DNA of 46,458 nt from DASPTR01 sp964475545 (lineage in GTDB: Archaea; Thermoproteota; Bathyarchaeia; Bathyarchaeales; Bathycorpusculaceae): positions 1 to 46,458 of the forward strand of contig CAYYXF010000003.1 of NCBI GenBank assembly GCA_964475545.1, read 5' to 3'. Under the pieces are notes generated by a model. That model made no database searches, had not been told where the DNA came from, and worked only from the letters and a program-made list of their open reading frames with translations. Within the stretch, counting starts at the first letter, position 1; each line of letters opens with the position of its first letter. A program made the translations under genes and the position numbers. Shown piece after piece: positions 24,418 to 32,516 of the stretch.

Positions 24418-25602
24418 CTACCCTTTACTGATTTTCTCCGCCAGAGTCTTCCCAAGTTCTACTATTTTCTTCGTGTCGCTATCAGAAGGTGGACCGTTTA
24501 TCTCCATTGCTCCGACAATTTCCATCTTCGTCTGTCCTAGTATTTCTTGAACGTGTTTAACGGCGCCTCCTCCCCATCCATACGAGCTTAGGACGGCTCC
24601 ATATTTCAGAGGCGGACGCAAGGCTTTCACCAAGTATGTGGCGTAAACTGCCAGCGGATGTGCGCCGCCCAGCACCGTGGGCGCTCCTAACACGATGGCT
24701 CTTGAATCGACCAAGTCTTTTGCAATATCACCGATGTCAGCCACGACTAGGTTATACAATGCAACCTCTATTCCCTCAGCCATCAGCGTCTCTGCAAGTG
24801 GTTGAATCATCTTCTCAGTGCTGTTCCACATGGTCACGTAGACTATGATGGCCTTTCGCTTAGTTTCCCCATTCACCCATTTCTTATAGGCGTCAATAAT
24901 GCGTTTTGGATTCTTGTATATTGGCCCGTGGCTCGGTGCTATCATTTCAATCTTCAAACCCCTTATCTTTTCCATAGCTTTCTGAGCCATAGCGTTGAAT
25001 GGCATCATTATTTCGCCAAAGTACCTCTGAGCATACGTAAGCAGATCTTCAACTTCATCGTCGTACATTCCTCGTGCTACGTGCGAGCCGAAAAAGTCGC
25101 ATGGAAAAAGAGTGTTGTTCTCCTTAAGGTATGTGAACATTGTTTCGGGCCAGTGAAGCATCGGTGCCTCGATGAACTGAAGAGTCTTGCCGCCAAGATC
25201 TATGCTTTCCTGATCGTGAACCATAACTATTCGTTCTTCAGGCACCCTGTAGAATACCTGAGCCATCTTAGCACCTTTTGCAGTCGCAACTATCTTGGCT
25301 TTAGCGTTGATTGACATTATATGTGGAATGGATCCTGCGTGGTCGGGCTCAGCGTGGTTCATTACTACGTAGTCGATGGTGGCGGGATCAACGACTTTCC
25401 TGATCTTCTCCTCCAGCTCTCTTTCAAAGCCTGGGTTTGCGGTGTCGATGAGGGCTTTCTTGTTCTTGCCCACTACGAGATAAGCGTTGTAAGTTGTTCC
25501 GTTTGGAAGAGGAATTAAAGCGTCGAAGAGTTTCCTGTTCCAATCTCTGACTCCCACCCAGTAGATGCCTTCAGAGAGTTGGGCAACATTTCGCCAGCTC
25601 AT
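24418..25602 (-). CDS. fprA: Flavodiiron protein (FprA, A-type flavoprotein)
   Basis: The protein has 394 residues from ATG 25602, 5 nt behind AAGGTGA. The metallo-beta-lactamase-like domain (1-250) carries the di-iron ligands H83-x-E85-x-D87-H88 (NHAEPDH), H150 (MLHWPE), D169 (PCDFFG) and H225 (PSHGP), all present. The flavodoxin domain (about 255-394) has the FMN phosphate loop TMWNSTEKM and a GGGAVKH segment near the end. Such enzymes reduce O2 to water and/or NO to N2O in anaerobes, drawing electrons from F420H2, rubredoxin or ferredoxin; in archaea F420H2 oxidase activity is known for some. The substrate cannot be decided from sequence. The promoter region carries a palindrome and faces a divergent cysteine-rich regulator. 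Confidence 0.95.
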   Translation of the reverse strand: MSWRNVAQLSEGIYWVGVRDWNRKLFDALIPLPNGTTYNAYLVVGKNKKALIDTANPGFERELEEKIRKVVDPATIDYVVMNHAEPDHAGSIPHIMSINAKAKIVATAKGAKMAQVFYRVPEERIVMVHDQESIDLGGKTLQFIEAPMLHWPETMFTYLKENNTLFPCDFFGSHVARGMYDDEVEDLLTYAQRYFGEIMMPFNAMAQKAMEKIRGLKIEMIAPSHGPIYKNPKRIIDAYKKWVNGETKRKAIIVYVTMWNSTEKMIQPLAETLMAEGIEVALYNLVVADIGDIAKDLVDSRAIVLGAPTVLGGAHPLAVYATYLVKALRPPLKYGAVLSSYGWGGGAVKHVQEILGQTKMEIVGAMEINGPPSDSDTKKIVELGKTLAEKISKG

Positions 25603-25621
25603 TTTTTTCACCTTGAAACGG

Positions 25622-25637
25622 TATTACAATAGTAATA
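25622..25637. promoter_or_regulatory. Operator candidate between fprA and the HTH gene
   Basis: TATTAC-AATA-GTAATA is a perfect 6-bp inverted repeat with a 4-nt spacer, 20 nt before the fprA ATG and just downstream of its TATA box. A protein bound here would block fprA transcription start. The divergent HTH regulator at 25684 is the obvious candidate. Confidence 0.5.
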
Positions 25638-25640
25638 AAG

Positions 25641-25650
25641 TATATTTATG
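25641..25650. promoter_or_regulatory. Shared TATA region of the divergent fprA/HTH promoters
   Basis: TATATTTATG on the plus strand reads CATAAATATA on the minus strand, a good TATA box for fprA with transcription start near 25620. On the plus strand the same box would start transcription near 25675, just before the ATG at 25684. Confidence 0.55.
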
Positions 25651-25683
25651 CCTTTCGACACAGTTAGGCTGGAAGAAGCATAA

Positions 25684-26082
25684 ATGCTAGTGCCCTGTGA
25701 AGTCGCAGTAAGATGCGCTTTGCCCGCTATTCGAGCGATGATAGCGAACGAGCTGATGAGGAACTACAAGCTGAGGCAAAAGGATGCAGCCAAGCTTCTC
25801 GGGATAAGTCAGCCAGCAATAAGCTTGTACTCCAGAAAAATCCGTGGACAAGCAATCGACCTAGGTAATGACAGTGACATCAAAAGTATGACGGCAGAAC
25901 TCGCACGCAGGTTGTCCGGAGGCAAATTACCGCAAACTGAGTTCATTTCAAACCTCTGCCAAATCTGCAAAACAATGCGAGCAAAGGGACTGTTGTGCGA
26001 GATGCATAGAACCTTCGATCCATCAATTGACATTGAGCAATGTGAGCTCTGCAAATCAATGAAGCTGGTGGGGTGTATCTAG
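25684..26082 (+). CDS. HTH transcriptional regulator with C-terminal cysteine cluster
   Basis: This is a 132-residue protein. Residues about 17-55 form an XRE-like helix-turn-helix (LRQKDAAKLLGISQPAISLY). The C-terminal part holds C92-x2-C95, C105, H108, C120-x2-C123 and C131, with C5 and C11 near the N-terminus; this is a likely Fe-S or zinc site. Start ATG at 25684 with GGAAG 8 nt upstream. It is divergent from fprA, with a palindrome between them. My inference is a redox-, O2- or NO-responsive repressor of the flavodiiron/hemerythrin unit. Similar small HTH-plus-Cys regulators are widespread in archaea but mostly uncharacterised. A zinc-only structural role for the cysteines cannot be excluded. 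Confidence 0.85.
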   Translation: MLVPCEVAVRCALPAIRAMIANELMRNYKLRQKDAAKLLGISQPAISLYSRKIRGQAIDLGNDSDIKSMTAELARRLSGGKLPQTEFISNLCQICKTMRAKGLLCEMHRTFDPSIDIEQCELCKSMKLVGCI

Positions 26083-26084
26083 GA

Positions 26085-26104
26085 TGCCAAGATCACACTT
26101 GGCA
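26085..26104 (+). terminator. Hairpin immediately after the HTH gene
   Basis: TGCCAAG-ATCACA-CTTGGCA is a perfect 7-bp stem with a 6-nt loop, 2 nt after the stop codon. There is no T tract directly behind it, so it may stabilise the 3' end or be a protein-binding palindrome rather than a terminator. Confidence 0.4.
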
Positions 26105-26211
26105 ACTTGTAGAGAGTGCTTCGAGGCTGACTCAGTAACAGCGTAGTCCTAGCGTTCGAATAACAATCTTGTACAAAAAGATCGCGCGTTTCTGCTGGGA
26201 TTGATAACGCC

Positions 26212-26219
26212 TTTATAAT
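26212..26219 (+). promoter_or_regulatory. TATA box of a leaderless DUF2096-like transcript
   Basis: TTTATAAT lies 25-33 nt before the TTG/ATG starts at 26239/26245. Transcription should begin at or very near the start codon, and there is no ribosome site, which fits a leaderless mRNA. Confidence 0.6.
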
Positions 26220-26244
26220 GCCGCGCCTCTAACCAGCCTTGTCA

Positions 26245-26778
26245 ATGGAGATTGCTGGCGTGGGATACCTAGACACATGGAAAATCTTGGAAGAGATGAT
26301 TACAGATTTCCGAGAAAAAGGAAGAGCTGTTCCCGCGAAAATAATGGACGATCTGAAATCAGCAAGAACAATGATTAGGATCTTGAAGGCTGATGCGAGC
26401 TGCCGAGAGACGGCTCAAAAGATTGACGAATATCTAGGGAGCGTTGAATCCTACCTTGTTTCTGAAGGAGAGAAGATATTCGGGGCGACCTATGCCGATG
26501 AGCGGCTCAAACGGTTGGAGAAGGCGAGCAGAGAGGCCCGTGAGGAGGAGCACGACGAAACAAGGTTTGTTTCAGGCTTGCCAAGGGAAAAGAAGTGGAT
26601 CCGGGTCAAGCCTTCCGCAGAACTGCCTGTTGAGAAGTTGAAGGCGCTGGCTGAAGGTTCAAAGCTTTCACACAAAACTCAAAATGACGGTTCATTTCTC
26701 GTTTATGGTGAAGAAGAGCGCGTTAGGGACTTTGTCAAGAAAATGACTACAAAATACGGCGTGAAAGCCAAGAAATAG
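26245..26778 (+). CDS. DUF2096-like archaeal protein
   Basis: The protein has 177 residues from ATG 26245 (179 from TTG 26239). Residues about 8-70 are helical (WKILEEMITDFREKGRAVPAKIMDDLKSARTMIRIL), which recalls the archaeal DUF2096 family. The middle is charged and the C-terminal 60 residues look like a small alpha/beta domain (WIRVKPSAELPVEKLKAL and a final basic KMTTKYGVKAKK). No TM segment. Function is unknown. It is transcribed toward smc with 117 nt between them and smc has its own TATA-like box, so linkage to chromosome organisation is only positional. The family name rests on memory of the pattern. Confidence 0.75.
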   Translation: MEIAGVGYLDTWKILEEMITDFREKGRAVPAKIMDDLKSARTMIRILKADASCRETAQKIDEYLGSVESYLVSEGEKIFGATYADERLKRLEKASREAREEEHDETRFVSGLPREKKWIRVKPSAELPVEKLKALAEGSKLSHKTQNDGSFLVYGEEERVRDFVKKMTTKYGVKAKK

Positions 26779-26830
26779 CCTTAACAAGTACACAACCGTT
26801 AAAGCTCTGCGATGCAGTACCTTTTTACAA

Positions 26831-26839
26831 AAATATATT
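26831..26839 (+). promoter_or_regulatory. TATA-like box upstream of smc
   Basis: AAATATATT lies about 60 nt before the smc start; transcription would begin near 26860, leaving a leader that contains the ribosome site GGTGAGG at 26879-26885. Confidence 0.45.
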
Positions 26840-26895
26840 AGAGCTGTCGAAATAAGAAGGCTGTATGCTTCCTAGAAGGTGAGGGCGCAGGCTGA

Positions 26896-29800
26896 ATGCC
26901 CTATATCAAGAAAATTGAACTCAAAGGCTTCAAATCGTTCGGGCCGCAAAACGTTAAAGTAACACTGGATAGGGGCTTCACGGCCATAACCGGTCCAAAT
27001 GGCAGTGGTAAGACAAACATTTTGGACGCATTTTTATTTGCTCTGGGCGAATTGAGTACAAGAAGGCTCCGCGCGGAGACCGCCGCTAAGCTGATTTTTC
27101 ACGGATCAGAGAATGCGGGGCTAGAAAGGGCGAAAATGGCCAAAGTGATAATACAATTTGACAATGCAGACGGGCGAATGCCCGTTGACACGACTACCGT
27201 CACTGTTTCGCGCGAAGTTTACCGGAACGGTCAAAGCGTATACAGGCTCAATGGTAGAAGAATATCAAGAGCACATAGTCTTGAAATCCTTTCTATGGCT
27301 GGAATAAGCAGCACAAGCCAAAACATAATCTTGCAGGGCACGATAACGCGCTTGACGGACATCTCTCCTCTGGAACGAAGAAAAATCATTGAAGACTTGG
27401 TCGGAATAAGCCAGTATGACGCTGAAAAAGCTGAAGCTGAGGAAAAGCTCCAAGCAGCAGACATATCCATACGTACAGCAATGGGAAGAATCGATGAAGT
27501 ACAAAAAAGACTTGACGATCTGGAAAGGGAACGCAACGAGCTACTGAGGGCCAATTTCATCCAAGACGAAATTAAAAAATTCGAAGCCATCGAAATTTCA
27601 CATGATATGACAAGGATACAGAAGAAAGTAGAGGAAAACTCGTCACAAGCTGATGAAGTAAGAAGCAAGCTTGAAAAGGTAAGACAGCTACGCGATGACC
27701 GCAGGTCAAGAAGAAGAGAAATCGAAGGAGAATGGAGAAAACTAAGCTCAGAAATCGTCGAAGAAGGCGGCTCTCAAGTACTGAAAGTCCAAATACGGAT
27801 CGGAGAATTGAAGTCAAAGCTCACGGAGCTCGCAACAAAGATAGGTTCTGGAAAAATAGGCCTTGAGGGCTTGAAACGTGTAAGAGAAAACAGCGTCCAG
27901 CAATACGAGTCCATCCGAAAGGAAATTCATGAGAACCGTTCAAAAATCAAGCAGTCGAGAAATGAACACCAAAAGATTTCTGATGAGATAAACTCGAAAC
28001 AGGCTGAGCACGATGTTCTCGCACAAGTAACTGCTCAGCTTTGGGACAATCTTGGGGAAAACAGCAAGAGAATCCGCGAGATCGAGCTGGGTCTCGACAA
28101 TGACTACAAGAGACTTGCCTTCCTCAGGTCTGAATATCTGAAAAGCCAGACAGCAATAAAGATCCGAACAAAGAGACTCAAAGATCTGAATGATCGCAGG
28201 GAAAGATACGCCGCCACGGTAGCCGAACTTCAAAAATCACATATTGAATTGGAAAGTGTACAGAAGGAACAGAAGACCCAGCTGAAGAACTTGGAACGTA
28301 ACCTTGAACGGCGAACGGCCCAAAGAGAAGCGGTGCAAAGAGAGATAGCTGATGCAGGAAAAATAGCTGATTCAGCACGACGGGCAGTTGTGGAGTTTGC
28401 AACCCAACGAGAACTTGCCGAGATCGTGGCCGCAGAAGAGAAAGCCCTTCGAAGCATAGAGGAACTAGGCGACTTGGGTGTTATTCCAGGCGTCTATGGC
28501 CGATTGCGTAGCCTAGTTAAGATCGACAGGACTTATCAAAGGGCAATCGAGGTGGCTGCGGCAGGATGGCTCGACGCCGTTGTTGTGAAGGATTTTGACG
28601 CTGCTTTCACCTGCACCGGAACCTTGAGAAAGATGAAACTTGGAAGAATAAAGATAATTTCGATTGAGGGGACGTCGAAACCCAAAGCCTCAAGACCTCC
28701 TGAAAAAGAGGGCGTCAGAGGACTAGCTCCTGTATTCATCAAGTATGATAGGGACTATGAGCCCGCTGTCCACTTTGTGTTCGGCGACACCCTGATCGTT
28801 TCAGATGACAAAACAGCCTTTACCCTGTCAAGCGAAGGACGCAGAGCAGTCACAGTTGAAGGTGACCTGTATGAAGCGGGCGGCGCCTCCGAAACCGGCT
28901 ATTATCGTGCTCCGATAGATTTCTCCGCAATTATTCCAAGCGATGTGGCCATCAAGAGTCTAGATGAGGCTGTCACAGCCCTTCAGCAGCATCTTTCAAG
29001 AAGGGGAACTGACATAACCTCTTACGAAGAGGAAATTGACAAGACACGAGTTGAAATTGCACGCCTCTCAGACGCTGTAGTCACGCTTGAAAGGGAATTG
29101 GTTCGAGTCAAGAGAAGCGCCAGAAGAACGAAATCCAACGTGAAACGGGTAGAGCATTACACTGCACGCCTCGGAAAGGAGGTTGAGGTCGAAAAGTCGC
29201 AGATGTGGATTCACAGGGCTGAAAGGAGCTCCACTCAAAAAGAGATCAGAAAGTTTCAAACAGAACTAGCGGCTTTAAGACGGAAGACCGATCCTGCCAG
29301 CATTCAGGAGATGGAGGTCAAAAGGGAGAAGCTTGCCGAGGGAATAATCACGCTAAGACAGAAACTCGGCACATTCCAAACTGAAATCTCCACATTTCAG
29401 TCCCAATTCGATAATGTTCTAAGAGTAGGTTATAAGAACTCAAAGATTCAGCTTGGGAAAGTTGAACAGCAACAGAGAAGAATGGAAAAAGATGTAGAAG
29501 AGGCGCTGAAGGAAAGGGAGGCTTTGAAACAAGAGTTGTCGGAACTCGAGAAAAGCCGCGTTGAACTCTCAAAGAGTGTCTTCTCAGCTAGAGAGGAAGC
29601 AAAGAAATTTACAGGTCAAATAGATGACATAGACAAGGATTTGCGCAAGCTTGATCCCGAATACGAGCAAATTGACCGTCTTTTGAATCAGCTCCAGTTA
29701 AACGTTCAGACTTCCTTGCTTCAGCTTGATCAATATCGGAATCAGCTCAGACAATTTGGCTATGAGCAACCTTTAGAGGTGACGCTAAAAGAAGTCGAGG

Positions 29801-30447
29801 AAGCCGAAACATCGATCAGAATGATGCAGTTTGAACTTGAGAGAATAGGCGCGGTCAATCAGCTTGCCCTCTCTCATTACGCTGAGCAAGTTTCTCGCTA
29901 CAAGGAATTGTCAATAAGAATGAATGAGCTTGAAAAGGAAAAACAGGCAATCGTTCAGTTCATGGACGAAATTGAACAGAAGAAAAGGAAGGTCTTCATA
30001 GACGCCTTCGAAAGAATCAGTGTCGACCTGCAAAAATACTTCGCTAAGCTCACAGGCGGCGGAACAGCCTCTCTGAAAATTGAGAACATGGACGAACCTT
30101 TCGCAGGAGGTATAGACATGATGGTCCAGTTTCTCAACAAACCTTCAATAGTCGTAAGTGGCGCCAGTGGCGGTGAACGCTCAGTCGCAGCAGTGGCATT
30201 TATATTTGCTTTGAAAGAGTCTACGCCAGCATCTTTCTACATACTTGACGAAGTAGATGCCCACCTTGATGCTTTCCACGTGTCAAAACTGGCTGACCTT
30301 CTCTTGGAAGAATCGGAGAAGACCCAGTTCATTGCCATAACGCTAAAACCTGAAATGGTGAACAAAGCTCAAAGAGTCTACGGAGTCTATGGACGAAACG
30401 GCGTCTCAAACGTCATCGCAACAGACCTGCTAGAGGTGCCAAGCTAA
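26896..30447 (+). CDS. smc: Chromosome segregation protein SMC
   Basis: This 1183-residue protein has the normal SMC length and layout. The N-terminal head has Walker A GPNGSGKT (33-40) and the Q-loop region after GISSTSQNIILQGTI. Two long antiparallel coiled coils flank a hinge at about residues 525-660 (GVIPGVYGRLRSL, then the conserved Gly-rich part near DLYEAGGASETG). The C-terminal head carries the signature SGASGGERSVA near 1087 and Walker B FYILDEVDAHLD near 1112. It binds ATP and DNA and with ScpA and ScpB forms the condensin that compacts and separates chromosomes. It overlaps scpA by one base. The kleisin operon smc-scpA-scpB is complete. Confidence 0.98.
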   Translation: MPYIKKIELKGFKSFGPQNVKVTLDRGFTAITGPNGSGKTNILDAFLFALGELSTRRLRAETAAKLIFHGSENAGLERAKMAKVIIQFDNADGRMPVDTTTVTVSREVYRNGQSVYRLNGRRISRAHSLEILSMAGISSTSQNIILQGTITRLTDISPLERRKIIEDLVGISQYDAEKAEAEEKLQAADISIRTAMGRIDEVQKRLDDLERERNELLRANFIQDEIKKFEAIEISHDMTRIQKKVEENSSQADEVRSKLEKVRQLRDDRRSRRREIEGEWRKLSSEIVEEGGSQVLKVQIRIGELKSKLTELATKIGSGKIGLEGLKRVRENSVQQYESIRKEIHENRSKIKQSRNEHQKISDEINSKQAEHDVLAQVTAQLWDNLGENSKRIREIELGLDNDYKRLAFLRSEYLKSQTAIKIRTKRLKDLNDRRERYAATVAELQKSHIELESVQKEQKTQLKNLERNLERRTAQREAVQREIADAGKIADSARRAVVEFATQRELAEIVAAEEKALRSIEELGDLGVIPGVYGRLRSLVKIDRTYQRAIEVAAAGWLDAVVVKDFDAAFTCTGTLRKMKLGRIKIISIEGTSKPKASRPPEKEGVRGLAPVFIKYDRDYEPAVHFVFGDTLIVSDDKTAFTLSSEGRRAVTVEGDLYEAGGASETGYYRAPIDFSAIIPSDVAIKSLDEAVTALQQHLSRRGTDITSYEEEIDKTRVEIARLSDAVVTLERELVRVKRSARRTKSNVKRVEHYTARLGKEVEVEKSQMWIHRAERSSTQKEIRKFQTELAALRRKTDPASIQEMEVKREKLAEGIITLRQKLGTFQTEISTFQSQFDNVLRVGYKNSKIQLGKVEQQQRRMEKDVEEALKEREALKQELSELEKSRVELSKSVFSAREEAKKFTGQIDDIDKDLRKLDPEYEQIDRLLNQLQLNVQTSLLQLDQYRNQLRQFGYEQPLEVTLKEVEEAETSIRMMQFELERIGAVNQLALSHYAEQVSRYKELSIRMNELEKEKQAIVQFMDEIEQKKRKVFIDAFERISVDLQKYFAKLTGGGTASLKIENMDEPFAGGIDMMVQFLNKPSIVVSGASGGERSVAAVAFIFALKESTPASFYILDEVDAHLDAFHVSKLADLLLEESEKTQFIAITLKPEMVNKAQRVYGVYGRNGVSNVIATDLLEVPS

Positions 30448-31148
30448 TGGCTTCAACAATCGAAAAGAGACCTTTCTACTTGCATCCCCCTTGGAACATT
30501 CTTTTTGAATTTCGCAAGCTTGAGAAGCTTACACCTTGGAACGTTAACATCGCGTACTTGCTGACATCGTTTCTCGAACAAATGGAAAAGTCCGGGCAAG
30601 TAGACTTCAGAGCATCAGGCGTGGCACTGGACTCTTCAGCCCTCATATACTTGATGAAGTCAAAGCTTCTTCTGAAGCTTGAAGAACCTCCACCTCCAGC
30701 GAAAAGCCCGCAAGACTTCCTCCCTCCGCCACTGTTCTTGCCACTAAGATACGAGTTGACTTCAACCACCATTCGCAGTCTTCTCCAAGCCCTCGATGAC
30801 GTGCTGAAAGGCGAAAAACTGATGCACCTTGACAAGGGCGCCGAGGAGCCTCTTCTCCCTACTCCCTCGGAGATTTTGCCACAACTCGACTTCTATCTGA
30901 TGGAAATCGAACTGCAGATGGAAAAGCTCTACGCTAATCTTTCGGAAAGGGTAAAAGGCGCAGGCATAATAGAATTTTCAAACCTGATAAAGGGCATGAT
31001 GCGGCTCGAAGCCATCCGCACATTTATTCTCCTGCTCTTCTTGGCACAGGAGGGCAAGGTGGATCTTTGGCAGAATGAGGAATCTGAAGAAATATACATA
31101 ACTGTTGGAGACTTGAATCTTGCAGAGAGCAGAAAGACCAGCACTTAA
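30447..31148 (+). CDS. scpA: ScpA kleisin subunit of condensin
   Basis: This is a 233-residue kleisin. The N-terminal part FYLHPPWNILFEFRKLEKLTPWNVNIAYL matches the SMC-neck-binding ScpA region, with the archaeal -PWDV- type motif as PWNV. A proline-rich linker (EEPPPPAKSPQDFLPPPLFL, around residues 76-96) follows, and the C-terminal winged helix (about 160-225, IEFSNLIKGMMRLEAIRTFILLLFLAQEGKVDL) binds the SMC head. The start ATG shares its A with the smc stop (TAATG), so the genes are translationally coupled. The gene end overlaps scpB by 29 nt. Confidence 0.95.
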   Translation: MASTIEKRPFYLHPPWNILFEFRKLEKLTPWNVNIAYLLTSFLEQMEKSGQVDFRASGVALDSSALIYLMKSKLLLKLEEPPPPAKSPQDFLPPPLFLPLRYELTSTTIRSLLQALDDVLKGEKLMHLDKGAEEPLLPTPSEILPQLDFYLMEIELQMEKLYANLSERVKGAGIIEFSNLIKGMMRLEAIRTFILLLFLAQEGKVDLWQNEESEEIYITVGDLNLAESRKTST

Positions 31149-31731
31149 CCTAGGTGCAAATGCTCAGGAGAGGCACGCTGACGAGAAAGCCAAGCAAGAA
31201 CTGACTTTAGTGGAAGCAGCCTTGTACGTTGCAGGTCGACCCTTGGACATAAATGAGTTGTGCTCAGTTCTGAACACACGGTCAAAGAATAAGACAAGAA
31301 AGCTTGCGAAGGCTCTTATGCAGGAATATGCGATGAGAAATACTGCGCTTGAGATTCTGGAGCTGAAGGATGAAAGGTATGTCTTGCAGCTGAAAAGTGA
31401 TTTTACACCACATGTCAGAAAGCTTGTCAACAGACCTTTGCTTTCTATGGGTCCATTGAAAACTCTTTCGTACATAGCATACAGGCAGCCCGTATCCCAG
31501 AAAAGAGTCATCGACGTGCGGGGTCATCATGCCTATGGACACATTAAGCTACTGAAGGAGATGAGCCTGGTAGCCAGTGAAAGGAGCGGGCGCTCATCAA
31601 TACTTAGAACAACAGAGTACTTCGCAGACTACTTCGCTTTGAGCCATGATACTGCAGCCATAAAGAGAGAACTGAAACACATTTTCGAAGACACTGAAAA
31701 ACAGCAAAATCTCCAACCTTCAAATGGATAG
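31120..31731 (+). CDS. scpB: ScpB condensin subunit
   Basis: This is a 203-residue protein with two winged-helix domains. The first begins ELTLVEAALYVAGRPLDINEL, the usual ScpB opening; the second includes RPLLSMGPLKTLSYIAYRQPVSQKRVIDVRG and RSSILRTTEYFADYF. It dimerises and binds the ScpA linker to regulate SMC ATPase activity. The start is TTG 31120 inside scpA; the next possible start (GTG 31210) would remove conserved residues. A tail of about 25 residues is polar. The first 25 residues look non-conserved, so the true start may differ a little. Confidence 0.93.
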   Translation: MQRAERPALNLGANAQERHADEKAKQELTLVEAALYVAGRPLDINELCSVLNTRSKNKTRKLAKALMQEYAMRNTALEILELKDERYVLQLKSDFTPHVRKLVNRPLLSMGPLKTLSYIAYRQPVSQKRVIDVRGHHAYGHIKLLKEMSLVASERSGRSSILRTTEYFADYFALSHDTAAIKRELKHIFEDTEKQQNLQPSNG

Positions 31732-31732
31732 G

Positions 31733-31740
31733 TTTATATT
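31733..31740 (+). promoter_or_regulatory. TATA box of the S8e gene
   Basis: TTTATATT lies 55 nt before the S8e GTG start, starting 2 nt after the scpB stop; transcription would begin near 31765. Confidence 0.55.
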
Positions 31741-31794
31741 CGAAACAACGATGGTAATGACCGCCCATAGCCAGAAATTTAGGAGAAATGAAAA

Positions 31795-32190
31795 GTGTCT
31801 GTTTGGCACAGCGACATGCGCAAGAAGAAGCCCTCTGGAGGCAGAAAACGTGCTTACAGAAAGAAAAGGAGATTCGAACTGGGCTCTTTTCCGGCCGAAA
31901 CCGCATTGGGCGAACTGAAACGAAAGACTGTTAGGGGGAGAGGCGGAACCCAGAAACTGAAGATCTTGAGCAATAATCAAGTATGCGTGACAGACCCGAA
32001 AACTCGAAAAACTGAGAAAGTTGAGATTGCCCGAGTGTCTAAGAACCCTGCAAACGTCGACTATAACCGTCGAGGCGTAATAACCAAGGGCGCAATCATA
32101 GAGACTTCTTTGGGCTTAGCTCGAATCACTTCCCGTCCGGGGCAGAATGGAATGCTTTTTGCTGTCCTGATCAAGGAAGAGAAAAACTAG
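31795..32190 (+). CDS. rps8e: Ribosomal protein S8e
   Basis: This is a 131-residue small-subunit protein specific to archaea and eukaryotes. The start is GTG 31795. The basic N-terminus contains SGGRKRAYRKKRRFELG, the conserved S8e signature, followed by ET.LG....K..RGRGGTQKLKIL and the C-terminal NVDYNRRGVITKGAIIETSLG..RITSRPGQ. Length is usual for an archaeal S8e. It is a single-gene unit, convergent with SRP19 (8 nt between the stops), with its own TATA box. Confidence 0.97.
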   Translation: MSVWHSDMRKKKPSGGRKRAYRKKRRFELGSFPAETALGELKRKTVRGRGGTQKLKILSNNQVCVTDPKTRKTEKVEIARVSKNPANVDYNRRGVITKGAIIETSLGLARITSRPGQNGMLFAVLIKEEKN

Positions 32191-32197
32191 TCCCGTT

Positions 32198-32497
32198 CTA
32201 TTTTGCCACCGTCGCACTTCGAATCTTCAGAAGCTGTTTTGCAATCTCCTTTATTGTCTCTTCTTTCGATCGCTTCTTTTCTATAAGGACCATGCCTGAT
32301 TTTTGCGAAGGTGTTTTTGGAAAGGCAACATCCGGAGTCAGCTCGCAGTTCAAATAAAGCTTGTCAGCTGCGTCCTTCATTTCCGCGATTTTTGGAGAAG
32401 GCACAGCCATGTTTTTTGCCACACGTCTCCCTTCCTTTCTTGTTCTTGTGGAATCAAAGTACGCGGGCCACATGATCACTTTATCTTGTTTACGCAT
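32198..32497 (-). CDS. srp19: Signal recognition particle 19 kDa protein
   Basis: The protein has 99 residues from ATG 32497; the frame extends 11 codons into the gltX 3' end without need. MWPAYFDSTRTRKEGRRV is the SRP19 hallmark for binding the tips of 7S RNA helices 6 and 8, and the later SGMVLIEKKRSKEETIKEIAKQLL completes the fold. It assembles 7S RNA for SRP54 binding in co-translational targeting. It lies at the 3' end of the long housekeeping run, 19 nt after gltX. Confidence 0.94.
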   Translation of the reverse strand: MRKQDKVIMWPAYFDSTRTRKEGRRVAKNMAVPSPKIAEMKDAADKLYLNCELTPDVAFPKTPSQKSGMVLIEKKRSKEETIKEIAKQLLKIRSATVAK

Positions 32498-32516
32498 GTT
32501 GTTTCTTCCTTTTTTT

